The notes under the pieces were generated by a model. That model was given only the letters and a program-made list of their open reading frames with translations. It was not told where the DNA came from and searched no databases. From NCBI RefSeq assembly GCF_004138125.1, contig NZ_RXHS01000021.1, forward strand, positions 1-40,669: a stretch of 40,669 nt of DNA, given 5' to 3'. Both the position numbers and the translations under genes were made by a program. How positions within the stretch are numbered: the stretch's first letter is position 1; each line of letters opens with the position of its first letter. Shown here one piece after another: positions 8,389 to 17,328 of the stretch. This DNA is from Seramator thermalis (GTDB lineage: Bacteria; Bacteroidota; Bacteroidia; Bacteroidales; Dysgonomonadaceae).

Positions 8389-8497
8389 GAATAATGCACT
8401 TGCTGCTTAACTCTATATCGGGTTAAAAACTACGGCAAAAAACGATTATTTGTGCAAAATGTGTAATTTTGGAACAAATTAAACGAATAAGGACAAG

Positions 8498-8647
8498 ATG
8501 TCAAAAAGAAACTTGCCGGTATTGGGAGGGGTTATTCCCGCTTTAATTACCCGGAGAGCGATTGGACGAATCAATGCCGTACTGACTGCCACTGTAAAGA
8601 ATTTGAAGGGAATGCCGGGAAAAAGCGAAGAAGGTTTTTTTGGCTGA
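8498..8647 (+). CDS. Small basic ORF, 49 residues, unknown
   Basis: ATG 8498 to TGA 8647, preceded by a purine-rich AAGGA at 8489-8493 and by TAATTTTG (8464-8471), a match to the Bacteroidota -7 element. The peptide starts MSKRNLPVLGGVIPAL and continues with basic residues (TRRAIGR) and a short amphipathic part, ending GKSEEGFFG. It has no membrane-length hydrophobic run. The LPVLGG block resembles a short double-glycine leader, but the leader would be only 11 residues. I recognise no family. It lies between the IS982 element and the sensor gene of the fructan locus and might equally be a chance frame or a decayed fragment. Confidence 0.35.
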   Translation: MSKRNLPVLGGVIPALITRRAIGRINAVLTATVKNLKGMPGKSEEGFFG

Positions 8648-8749
8648 TTTTTCGGTTACTCTTTCAATAAAACTTTCAACAACACTTTTATAACTTCTCT
8701 GCCCAAAAATAGACTTTTAAGGAATTGACTAAATAAATAGCCTCAAACC

Positions 8750-11497
8750 ATGCAAAAGATACCATTAATTTTATTATTTCTTTTTACATTATTTTTCACA
8801 GAATCATGCGATAGTAAACACCAAAATGAAAAATATACTATAGGATTTTCTCAGTGTATGATGGATGACGTTTGGAGACAAGCGATGATGATAGAAATGA
8901 ATATAGAAGCATCTAATTATGAGAATTTGGAAATAATTGTGCGAGACGCAGAAGAAAACAATCAAAAACAAATCGATCAAATAAAAGAATTGATACGAAA
9001 AAAAGTTGATGTATTAATAATCTCTCCAAACGAATCTGACGAGATAACACCCATTGCCGTCGAAGCCTATAAGGCAGGAATCCCTACAATTATTTTGGAT
9101 AGGAAAATAAACTCCGATGAATATACTACATACATAGGAGGAGATAGCTATGAAATAGGGAAAATGGCAGGAACTTATGCAAGTTCTTTATTACCAAAAG
9201 AAGCAACTATACTCGAAGTTTGGGGTACTAAATCTACTTCGCCGGCTCAAGAACGTCACAAAGGATTTATGGATGGATTAGATAAAAATAAGAACTTTAC
9301 TATTTTGTCGATAGAAGGTAAATGGAGAAAAGAAATAGCCTATACGGAAGCAAGGAATTTTTTTAATTCTATAAATATAAATAATATAGATCTTGTCTAT
9401 GCTCATAATGACGTAATGGCTTTAGGAGTAAGAGAGGCCATAATAGAAAAAGATTCCACTCTTATATCGAACATTAAGATATTGGGTGTTGACGGAGCAT
9501 TCGGGAAAGATGCCGGACTAGAAGCTGTCTCTGATGGAAGATTAGATGCTTCATTTTTATATCCCACAGGCGGAGATTTGGCAATCAGGATAGCTATGAA
9601 AATTTTAAAGGGGGAACCGGTTGATAAAAAATACATTTTAGATACAGCTTTAATTGACAAACATACCGCTAAAACTTTATTGCTTCAATCCAACCAACTG
9701 ATTAATTATCAAAATAAGATTGAACAACAACGTAAAAGCATGGAGGTTATTTTAAATAGGTTTAGTGGTCTACGGCATTCCTTATTTATTATTCTTGTTT
9801 TAATGAGCATCATTATTGCTTTTACCATTTACATCTTTTTTATCAACAAAAAAATTGAGAAAAGCAATGCTCAATTAAAACTTAAGAATGAAGAAACCGA
9901 AAAGCAAAAACATGAGCTTATTCAACTAAATGAAATGATACAAGAAGTAACAAACCAAAAAGTACGGTTTTTTATGAATATATCTCATGAAATAAGGACT
10001 CCTCTAACATTAATTGTAAGCCCCTTGGAAAAATGGATAAAAAACACCTCTAGTTCTCCTTTATATGACGATTTACTAAAAATGAAAAGAAACACGGACA
10101 GATTAATTTGTCTGATAAATCAACTTCTTGATTTCAAGAAAATCGAAAGCAACACGAGCACCCTCGATACAAAAAATACCGACATAGTAGCTCTAACAAC
10201 TTCGGCAAAAAACCTTTTCGACGATTTAGCTGAAAAGAAAAATATTACTTATTCGTTCACGTCAAATACTACATCTGAGTATTTGTTTTTAGATCCCGAT
10301 AAAATCGATAAAGTTCTGGTAAATCTTTTGTCGAATGCCTTTAAATTTACGAAAGAAGGAGGTACTATTTCCGTCAACTTAAGTAAAAATAACGATACGA
10401 TATCTATTTCGATAACCGATAACGGATGCGGAATAGAAAAAGATAAACAGTCCCTAATTTTTGAACGTTTTTATACTACAAAAAATAACAACAATACGGG
10501 AACAGGAATCGGATTGCACTTGGCTCAAGAATTTGTAAAAATGCATGGAGGAAAAATCACCGTGGAAAGTGTGCCGGAAATGTCAACAACATTTACGGTG
10601 CAATTACCCATTGCTCAAGAAAATAGTGCAGATATTATCTTTAAAGATCAAAATAATATTTATGAAGTTGCCGATATAATTACGTCGAACTCGTCCTCTG
10701 TAGATGAAATTCTCAACAAAAAATATAATTATACTATACTGATTGTTGAAGATGATCCTGATATAATGGAATATCTTTCCTCCGAACTTTCTGATAATCT
10801 GAAAATTGTTACCGCGACCAACGGATTGGAAGCATTAAATATCCTCAACAAGAACGATGAGATTTCGCTCGTTCTTAGTGATGTACTGATGCCGGAAACA
10901 AATGGATTTACGCTGTGTAAAACAATAAAATCAACACCTGAATTATCCTATATACCTGTTATTTTATTAACAGCTTTAACTGAAGAAAATCAACGCATTT
11001 TTGGGATTGCAGAAGGGGCAGACGATTATATCCCAAAACCATTTAATATCGATTATGTAAAAATCAAAATTATTAAATTGCTCGAAAACCGAAAGCAATT
11101 GCAACACAAATTTATGCAAGATATAAAAATCGGCAAAATACCAATTGTTGATTCAACCATCGAAATAGAAACGTCCGATAAGATTTTCATACAAAAATTT
11201 GCATCGTTAATAGCCTCCAAATTTAACGATCCCGCTATATCTATTGAAAAAATAAGTAAAGAATTAGGAGTTTCTCGAGTACACCTCCAACGAAAAGTAA
11301 AAGAAATCACAGGTTATAATCCAATAGACTATTTACGAAATTTCAGGCTGGCAAAAGCAATCGAATTATTTGAGAGTAGTCATCTTTCAATCAGTGAAGT
11401 TGCTTATGAAACAGGGTTTTCCTCACCTGCTTATTTTTCTAAATGTTTTAAGGACGCTTTCAACGTAACACCTTCTGAATATATCAAAGACAAGTAA
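8750..11497 (+). CDS. Hybrid two-component system sensor/regulator with periplasmic sugar-binding domain (BT1754-like)
   Basis: One-protein sensor and transcription factor that should switch on the adjacent fructan genes. Domains of the 915 residues in order: export signal (1-20, with a Cys at 20); periplasmic-binding-protein type sugar sensor of the ribose-binding fold (about 28-330); one membrane helix (344-366); coiled linker; HisKA dimerisation domain with His413 in FFMNISHEIRTPLTL; HATPase with NLLSNAFKF, DNGCGIE and GTGIGLHLA; receiver domain with VEDD and phosphoacceptor Asp711, and the KPF lysine; AraC-type DNA-binding domain (about 810-915, two HTH motifs, ending GFSSPAYFSKCFKDAF). 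The B. thetaiotaomicron protein of this architecture, BT1754, binds fructose and controls a fructan locus; the neighbours here make the same role likely. The gene is conspicuously AT-rich compared with the kinase and permease downstream. Confidence 0.95.
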   Translation: MQKIPLILLFLFTLFFTESCDSKHQNEKYTIGFSQCMMDDVWRQAMMIEMNIEASNYENLEIIVRDAEENNQKQIDQIKELIRKKVDVLIISPNESDEITPIAVEAYKAGIPTIILDRKINSDEYTTYIGGDSYEIGKMAGTYASSLLPKEATILEVWGTKSTSPAQERHKGFMDGLDKNKNFTILSIEGKWRKEIAYTEARNFFNSININNIDLVYAHNDVMALGVREAIIEKDSTLISNIKILGVDGAFGKDAGLEAVSDGRLDASFLYPTGGDLAIRIAMKILKGEPVDKKYILDTALIDKHTAKTLLLQSNQLINYQNKIEQQRKSMEVILNRFSGLRHSLFIILVLMSIIIAFTIYIFFINKKIEKSNAQLKLKNEETEKQKHELIQLNEMIQEVTNQKVRFFMNISHEIRTPLTLIVSPLEKWIKNTSSSPLYDDLLKMKRNTDRLICLINQLLDFKKIESNTSTLDTKNTDIVALTTSAKNLFDDLAEKKNITYSFTSNTTSEYLFLDPDKIDKVLVNLLSNAFKFTKEGGTISVNLSKNNDTISISITDNGCGIEKDKQSLIFERFYTTKNNNNTGTGIGLHLAQEFVKMHGGKITVESVPEMSTTFTVQLPIAQENSADIIFKDQNNIYEVADIITSNSSSVDEILNKKYNYTILIVEDDPDIMEYLSSELSDNLKIVTATNGLEALNILNKNDEISLVLSDVLMPETNGFTLCKTIKSTPELSYIPVILLTALTEENQRIFGIAEGADDYIPKPFNIDYVKIKIIKLLENRKQLQHKFMQDIKIGKIPIVDSTIEIETSDKIFIQKFASLIASKFNDPAISIEKISKELGVSRVHLQRKVKEITGYNPIDYLRNFRLAKAIELFESSHLSISEVAYETGFSSPAYFSKCFKDAFNVTPSEYIKDK

Positions 11498-11559
11498 TAG
11501 GGATTCTTTTAATTTTGTAACATTTCTGTATCTTTATTGATATAGAAAAGTTTTTTATT

Positions 11560-11574
11560 CTTGTATTTTACAAG
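11560..11574. promoter_or_regulatory. Palindrome upstream of susC (candidate operator)
   Basis: CTTGTA (11560-11565) and TACAAG (11569-11574) form a perfect 6-bp inverted repeat with a 3-nt centre, 91 bp before the susC start. The 167-bp gap between the sensor and susC has no good -33/-7 pair; TAATTTTG at 11510-11517 matches the -7 element only. A regulator site is one reading; chance in AT-rich DNA is another. Confidence 0.25.
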
Positions 11575-11664
11575 ATTTATCGCATTTGTTACTTTTTTTA
11601 TCGTCTAGTTATCCTATTAAATATAATATCGCATTCGAAAATCTAACCCAATAAATATTTTAAT

Positions 11665-14600
11665 ATGGATAAAATTCAAAAAATTAAATGGTGCATAATT
11701 TTTTTTATGCTACTCGGTTTGGGGCAGTTAATTTATGCTCAACAACAAACTGTGATGATTAAAGGAATGATTGTGGATGAGAATAATGAACCTATTATCG
11801 GTGCAACAATTCTTGAAAAAGGTACCAATAACGGAACGATTTCGGATTATAATGGAAATTTTACATTAAATGTAAATCCCGGAAGTACAGTTCAAATTAG
11901 TTATGTAGGCTATGATAATCTTGAATTTAAGGCAAATAGTATTCCTGAAATAATCATAATGAAAGAAAGTTCGCTGGCGTTATCTGAAGTTGTTGTTACA
12001 GGTTATACAACACAAAGGAAAGCCGATTTGACGGGTGCAGTTGCAGTAGTCAAAGTTGATCAATTAAAGTCGAGTCCAACAGGAAATTCGATGAGGGCGC
12101 TCCAAGGAAAAGTTCCGGGTATGCGAATTAATCTCTCGGGTTCTCCTGATCCATGGAGTACAGTTAGGATACGCGGAGAGGGAACCCTAAACAATAATGA
12201 TCCATTATATATTATTGATGGTACACCTACAACTCGGTCTATGTCCGAATTGGCTTCTATGGATATCGAATCGATTCAAGTATTAAAAGATGCTTCGTCC
12301 GCTTCGATATATGGCGCGCGGGCTGCAAACGGTGTTATTATCATTACCACTCGGAAAGGTAAAAAAGGAAAATTAACGGTAGATTTTAATACTTCCCATA
12401 CTTTAGTCAGCAGCGCAAAGCCCTATGACCTGATGAATACAAAACAACGCGGCATCGCACAATTCTGGGCAATTGTTAACGATAATCCGAATGCAGATCC
12501 TAACGAGGTCGGGATTGCTCAATTATATCAATACAAATATCATAAAGATGAAGAGGGGTACTTTGTTTTGGATGACGTCACCTGGCGCGAATGGCTTGAT
12601 CCGGAAACGAAAACCATGAGATCAGCCGATACAGATTGGCAAAAAGAAGTATTGAGAACAGGTTATATTCAGCAATATAATGTTACACTTTCTTCAGGCT
12701 CTGATAGAGGAAATGCTCTTTTTGCTCTTGATTATTATGATAATAAAGGAACGGTCAAGGAGGATTTATTCAGACGGATAAATGCACGGATTAATTCTGA
12801 CTATTCTTGGTTGGACAATCGAGTTAAAATCGGAGAAAACTTTACAGTATCTCAGTGGAGAAGCATGCCGAATATCGGAGACGGTATATTGGGCGCATGT
12901 AGATCAATCATGTCCATAGTTCCTGTACATACAGAAGATGGGGGATGGGGAGGACCCATAGGAGGCATGAGTGACCGTCAGAATCCGGTTCGTTTGATTG
13001 AAGATAACCGTCAAAATCATGACGATCATTTACGATTGTTTGGTAATGCTTTCTTAAATATCCAATTGATGAAAGGACTTACGTTTAATTCCAATTTCGG
13101 ATTGGATTTGGTAGGCTATTGGCGAAGAAACATGGATTTAAGGTATAAATCGGGATTTTTAAGCGAGGATAAAAATAAAGTCACAAATTGGGCAAATTAT
13201 ACTTTTAGTTGGAATAACAGCAACGTTCTGCAATATGTATTTAATATAGGGAAAAACAATTTCGATATAATGGGAGGTCAAGAAACCATTTCAAATGATT
13301 ATAATGATATATGGGCAAGCAGAAGAGTCTTTGCATTAGAAACAACCGACTATATGTATCTGAATGCAGGTGAACAAGAAAAAGACAACGGTGGAGGTGC
13401 TGCCATGAACAGGATGATTTCATGGTTCGGAAAAATGAATTACAATTACGACAACCGATACTTGGCCTCTTTTACTTTACGTCGCGATGCCTCATCCGTA
13501 TTCGGCGAAAATAAGCGATGGGCAACATTCCCTGCTTTCTCCGTTGGATGGGTTTTAAGTAGCGAAAAGTTTCTGGAAAATTTTTTATCGGGTTTTTCGC
13601 ACCTGAAACTTCGATACGGTTGGGGGCAAAACGGCAACTCTCAAATTGATAATTATGCACATTTTCAGATGTACGAATATCTCTATGACAGCAATAACGT
13701 TTGGGACTGGAACTGGGGAACGGCTTACGACATCACCGGTCAAGCAGGAACTTTACCGGCTGGTTTCAGACGTATCCAAAGGGGAAATCCAAATTTAAAA
13801 TGGGAAAGCACGTCGCAACACAATTTCGGATTAGATTTTGTAATTCTTGATTCAAGACTTACCGGTTCATTTGATTATTATTTAAAATATACGCGAGATA
13901 TTTTAATGAAACCCGGTTATGTTGCAACATTAGGCGAAGGTGCGGGGATGTGGTTAAACGGAGCAGATATTGACAATAAAGGTTTTGAAATTAATCTTGA
14001 TTATAATCAAAAGATTAAAGATGTACATTTCAATATCGGCGGCATCCTGTCACATAACCGAAATACTATTGTAAAGGTTCCCGAACAAGTAATAAACAAC
14101 TTTCCCGGAGATGGCATGGAAGATAATATCCTGGGACGTTCAAGATATTCGTTATACGGGTATGTTGCCGATGGGCTCTTTCAATCGCAGGAAGAAGTCG
14201 AGAATCATGCAACACAAGTTGGAGCAGCACCAGGCCGAATCCGTTATAAAGATTTGAATGGGGACAAGACAATAGACAGCAAAGATCGCACATGGATAGG
14301 CGATGAAAATCCAGATTTCGAATTCGGCGTAACAATGGGTCTTGAATGGAATAATTTTGACTTCAGTTTATTTCTCAACGGTATTTTAGGTAAAGACCTA
14401 AACGTTTCCGGTTGGAAAAGTTGGACCGATTTTTATTTCTTGGGCACAGTTGGCGAAAATTACGGAACAAGACTTTTGAATGCCTGGACCCCTAAAAATA
14501 ACAAATCGACAATACCCGCTCTTTCTGTCAACAACTATAATGACGAAGGTCGTTTTTCAACCTACTTTGTCGAAAGTGGATCTTTCATGAAAATTAAAAA

Positions 14601-14805
14601 TATGGAATTAGGATATACACTGCCCGGTAATCTGGCAAATTCGTTAAAAATCCAACACAGCAGAATATTTCTGAGAGCGGATAATGTTTTAACGATAAAG
14701 AAAACCCGGGGTGATGATGCTTATACCGGCCTTGATCCCGAAACACCCGGGAACACCTATCCCTTACCCTTTTCACTGACAATGGGTTTAAATATTACTT
14801 TCTGA
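11665..14805 (+). CDS. susC: SusC/RagA-family TonB-linked outer membrane transporter
   Basis: Outer-membrane channel that, with its SusD lid, imports oligosaccharides using TonB energy. The 1046 residues begin with a signal peptide cleaved after about residue 25 (LIYA|QQQ), followed by the carboxypeptidase-regulatory-like domain typical of this family (GMIVDENNEPIIGATILEKG, about 34-53). A TonB-box-like segment follows (EVVVTGYTTQ, about 109-118). Then come the plug domain, with the SusC signature ending LKDASSASIYGARAANGVII, and the 22-strand barrel to the C-terminal LNITF. The susD gene follows after 158 bp. Position between the fructose-type sensor and a GH32 enzyme suggests levan or inulin fragments as the cargo; this is inference from context. 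Confidence 0.96.
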   Translation: MDKIQKIKWCIIFFMLLGLGQLIYAQQQTVMIKGMIVDENNEPIIGATILEKGTNNGTISDYNGNFTLNVNPGSTVQISYVGYDNLEFKANSIPEIIIMKESSLALSEVVVTGYTTQRKADLTGAVAVVKVDQLKSSPTGNSMRALQGKVPGMRINLSGSPDPWSTVRIRGEGTLNNNDPLYIIDGTPTTRSMSELASMDIESIQVLKDASSASIYGARAANGVIIITTRKGKKGKLTVDFNTSHTLVSSAKPYDLMNTKQRGIAQFWAIVNDNPNADPNEVGIAQLYQYKYHKDEEGYFVLDDVTWREWLDPETKTMRSADTDWQKEVLRTGYIQQYNVTLSSGSDRGNALFALDYYDNKGTVKEDLFRRINARINSDYSWLDNRVKIGENFTVSQWRSMPNIGDGILGACRSIMSIVPVHTEDGGWGGPIGGMSDRQNPVRLIEDNRQNHDDHLRLFGNAFLNIQLMKGLTFNSNFGLDLVGYWRRNMDLRYKSGFLSEDKNKVTNWANYTFSWNNSNVLQYVFNIGKNNFDIMGGQETISNDYNDIWASRRVFALETTDYMYLNAGEQEKDNGGGAAMNRMISWFGKMNYNYDNRYLASFTLRRDASSVFGENKRWATFPAFSVGWVLSSEKFLENFLSGFSHLKLRYGWGQNGNSQIDNYAHFQMYEYLYDSNNVWDWNWGTAYDITGQAGTLPAGFRRIQRGNPNLKWESTSQHNFGLDFVILDSRLTGSFDYYLKYTRDILMKPGYVATLGEGAGMWLNGADIDNKGFEINLDYNQKIKDVHFNIGGILSHNRNTIVKVPEQVINNFPGDGMEDNILGRSRYSLYGYVADGLFQSQEEVENHATQVGAAPGRIRYKDLNGDKTIDSKDRTWIGDENPDFEFGVTMGLEWNNFDFSLFLNGILGKDLNVSGWKSWTDFYFLGTVGENYGTRLLNAWTPKNNKSTIPALSVNNYNDEGRFSTYFVESGSFMKIKNMELGYTLPGNLANSLKIQHSRIFLRADNVLTIKKTRGDDAYTGLDPETPGNTYPLPFSLTMGLNITF

Positions 14806-14963
14806 TAACAACAGTTCGGTATTTTTTTAAAGAATCACTCCTAACCGCCTGATTATTAGCAATGAAGAACTCTTTTAAAATATACAACCTAATCAATTGA
14901 TTACGTGATTATTAAGTAAAAATTTACCGACCCATTATGATAATTAATTAAAAAAAAATAAAT

Positions 14964-16694
14964 ATGAAAATAAAAATAACAAAACTCGCTCTTGGTCTTG
15001 CTTTAATTTTCTTCTTTTCTTGTGAATCCATGCTTGACCAAAATCCTCAAGGAATAGTAGCATCGGACGAGTTAAATGCTCCTGACAAAGTGGAGCAAAT
15101 GATAATCGCTGCATATTCGTTCTGTGGACAAAATAATTTCAACAAACAAATGGGAATGCCTTACGCCGAAGGTTCGTGCAGAGGAGGAGAAGCTTACAAG
15201 GGAGGAGCAGGAACAAATGATCTTGCAGAACAAAATTTATGGGAAACATTTACCTATATGGAACCCACAACAACCGGTGAGCTTGATAATCTATGGTGGG
15301 TTCATTATGTAGCAGTTGGAAGAGTTCACGATGCATTAAGAAGGGTACAAAATTTAAGTGAAGAAGAATTTCCCCTGAAAAAACAACGGATTGCCGAATT
15401 ACGTTTTTTGCGCGGACATATCTACATGTATATGAAATTGTGCTTCAAGTTTTTCCCTTATATCGACGAAAATACTCCTGAAGAAGAATATGACAAAATA
15501 AGCAATGATGAATTAAGTAATGAAGAACTGTGGCAAAAACTCATAGACGATTTCAGATATGGCGTTGAAAATCTTCCTGAAAAACAAGAGGAAGTGGGAC
15601 GCCCCACCAAATATGCTGCAGAAGCATATCTCGCCAAAGCTTTACTCTTCTCGGCTTACGAACAGGATGAGAACCACAATGTAATAAACATCAATAAAGA
15701 AAAACTTACAGAGGTGGCGAATTTATGTAAAGACATTATCGATTATTCGGGAAAAAGTTTATTCCCCGATTTCGCACAAAACTTCCTTTGTGAATATGAA
15801 AATGGGCAGGAATCCATTTGGGCAATACAATATTCAGCCAATAATGATGGTTCACCCACAGGGCGTCTAAATTCATGGCTTGTTTGCCCAATGAATCCGG
15901 AATATGGTTGTTGCGGTTTTTTGCAACCCTCGACTAATATGATGAATCGTTACAAAACGGTTAACGGTTTACCCGATTTTGATAACTTCAATTCCGGAAT
16001 CAGGCTCGACAATAAGGATGCAATTGTTTCAACTCCAAGTGACCCTCGTTTATTGCATACGGCGTGTGTTCCCGGTTTACCTTGGAAATATGATCCGGAT
16101 TTCATAATGGAAAAAAGCTGGGTACGTCAACCGGAAGTTTACGGATATACGATGAGCCAAAAATTAATCGTTTTGCCGGATTGTCCATGTTTCAGGAAAA
16201 CTAATCCTTTTATGGGAGCCGCTTTAAATTGGGATGTGCTGCGATTGGATGAAGTTATGTTATGGAGGGCTGAAGCATTGATCCAACTTGGAACAGGTTT
16301 GGATGAGGCATTGACTCTAATCAATAAAATACGTGAACGAGCCGCTAACAGTACGGGAAGATTGAAATTTTCAGATGGATCTCCTACCGGTAATTTCAGC
16401 GTTGAACCTTACAAACCGGGAATAAATTGTCCTGCGTGGAATAAAGATTTTGCATTCAAAGCTTTACAATGGGAGCGTCATTTAGAATTTTCCACGGAAG
16501 GCAAATGGTTTTTCGACTTGGTAAGATGGGGAATTGCCGAAGAATTCATGAACGAATATTTTGAAGTCGAAAAAACACGATATACCTATCTGAAGGATGC
16601 AAAATTCACGAAAGGACGAGACGAATACTTTCCGATTCCACAACAACAAATCAGCTACGTAAAAGGGATCTATAAACAAAATCCGGGATATTGA
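14964..16694 (+). CDS. susD: SusD/RagB-family nutrient-binding outer membrane lipoprotein
   Basis: Surface lipoprotein that captures oligosaccharide and caps the SusC channel. The 576 residues begin with a lipoprotein signal peptide; Cys20 in FFFSCES is the lipidation site. The next block, LDQNPQG, is the usual start of mature SusD proteins. The middle shows the helical TPR-like part (RVHDALRRVQNLSEEEFPLKKQ, RFLRGHIYMYMKL), and the C-terminal RagB region contains the conserved WERHLEFSTEGKWFFDLVRW (about residues 504-523) and FPIPQQQI. It directly follows susC, and its spacing and orientation indicate co-transcription. A long hairpin lies 50 bp after the stop. Sugar preference cannot be deduced from the sequence, but fructan is likely from the neighbours. 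Confidence 0.96.
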   Translation: MKIKITKLALGLALIFFFSCESMLDQNPQGIVASDELNAPDKVEQMIIAAYSFCGQNNFNKQMGMPYAEGSCRGGEAYKGGAGTNDLAEQNLWETFTYMEPTTTGELDNLWWVHYVAVGRVHDALRRVQNLSEEEFPLKKQRIAELRFLRGHIYMYMKLCFKFFPYIDENTPEEEYDKISNDELSNEELWQKLIDDFRYGVENLPEKQEEVGRPTKYAAEAYLAKALLFSAYEQDENHNVININKEKLTEVANLCKDIIDYSGKSLFPDFAQNFLCEYENGQESIWAIQYSANNDGSPTGRLNSWLVCPMNPEYGCCGFLQPSTNMMNRYKTVNGLPDFDNFNSGIRLDNKDAIVSTPSDPRLLHTACVPGLPWKYDPDFIMEKSWVRQPEVYGYTMSQKLIVLPDCPCFRKTNPFMGAALNWDVLRLDEVMLWRAEALIQLGTGLDEALTLINKIRERAANSTGRLKFSDGSPTGNFSVEPYKPGINCPAWNKDFAFKALQWERHLEFSTEGKWFFDLVRWGIAEEFMNEYFEVEKTRYTYLKDAKFTKGRDEYFPIPQQQISYVKGIYKQNPGY

Positions 16695-16743
16695 TTTTCA
16701 GTGTCGAACTTGGAAATTTTCAAGTATCTTTAATCGAAATTTG

Positions 16744-16799
16744 TGTATGCCGGCAGCATTTAACTTTAGTTCGAAGGCTCGAATGTTGCCGGCCATACA
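16744..16799. terminator. Long imperfect hairpin after susD
   Basis: TGTATGCCGGCAGCATT (16744-16760) pairs with AATGTTGCCGGCCATACA (16782-16799) with one wobble and one bulge; a smaller CGA-AGG-CTCG element lies in the loop. There is no T-run after it, so it may be a partial terminator or an mRNA stabilising structure that separates susCD expression from the distal genes. Confidence 0.45.
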
Positions 16800-16851
16800 A
16801 AATTAACAAGGAATTGTGCATATCTTTAATTATTTAATTGCGAAGACAATC

Positions 16852-16914
16852 ATGAAGTATCGTTTTGCTATCGTTTTAGCTATATTGATTTCATCGAAAG
16901 TACTTGGTCAATGA
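16852..16914 (+). pseudogene. Signal-peptide remnant of a deleted exported enzyme (probably a second GH32)
   Basis: ATG 16852 opens a 20-residue frame, MKYRFAIVLAILISSKVLGQ, ending in TGA. It is a complete-looking signal peptide with a basic start, a hydrophobic core and a VLGQ end, but there is no mature protein behind it. The C-terminal remains of a GH32 protein begin only 12 bp later in another frame, so an internal deletion removed the catalytic part. Confidence 0.65.
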
Positions 16915-16928
16915 ATTGAAAAAGAATT

Positions 16929-17108
16929 TTTCGCTTCGGCATCGAACTGCTTATTGACAAAACATCGATTGAATGTTATATCGACAAGGGAAAACTTTTT
17001 ATATTGGAAGCATTAAATAAATCAACAAAAAATGACGGGCTTCGACTGGAATGAGACATTAAGATTCATTACCTGGAAGTAGATGAAATGGAATCAATCT
17101 GGGAATAA
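16929..17108 (+). pseudogene. C-terminal remnant of a GH32 glycosidase
   Basis: The frame from 16929 reads FRFGIELLIDKTSIECYIDK, then about 20 further codons, an in-frame TGA at 17052-17054, then DIKIHYLEVDEMESIWE and a TAA at 17106. The pattern (L-I-D-K-T-S-I-E-C/V-Y/F-I-D ... I-K-I-H-x-L-E-V-x-E-M-x-S-I-W) is that of the C-terminal beta-sandwich of GH32 enzymes. The intact neighbour ends in the comparable VRKLKSIWK and has the comparable IIDVSSVELFAADGKAV. About 400 residues of catalytic domain are missing between this piece and the signal-peptide remnant. The piece carries one internal stop, so it is a true pseudogene, not an alternative domain. Confidence 0.75.
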
Positions 17109-17328
17109 TGAAATTGAACTTTTTCAAGTATGGTTGAAAGTGAATTGCAATGCACCATGTTGCACGGCAAAAGGAAATCAGCCACTCTAAGGGGGAAATA
17201 AAGATTCTTCTTATTAACTTTAAATTGGAATATTTATGAGACCATGCAGCATAAAATTTATAAAATTGACAGATAAAGACGTATTGTTTTGAATTTCAAA
17301 AATTAAATCGATAATAAGCATTAAAAAT
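17109..17328. other. Gap before the GH32 gene with no recognisable gene
   Basis: This stretch follows the GH32 remnant and contains only short frames. I see no clear -33/-7 pair; the intact GH32 gene may be read from an upstream promoter. Confidence 0.4.
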
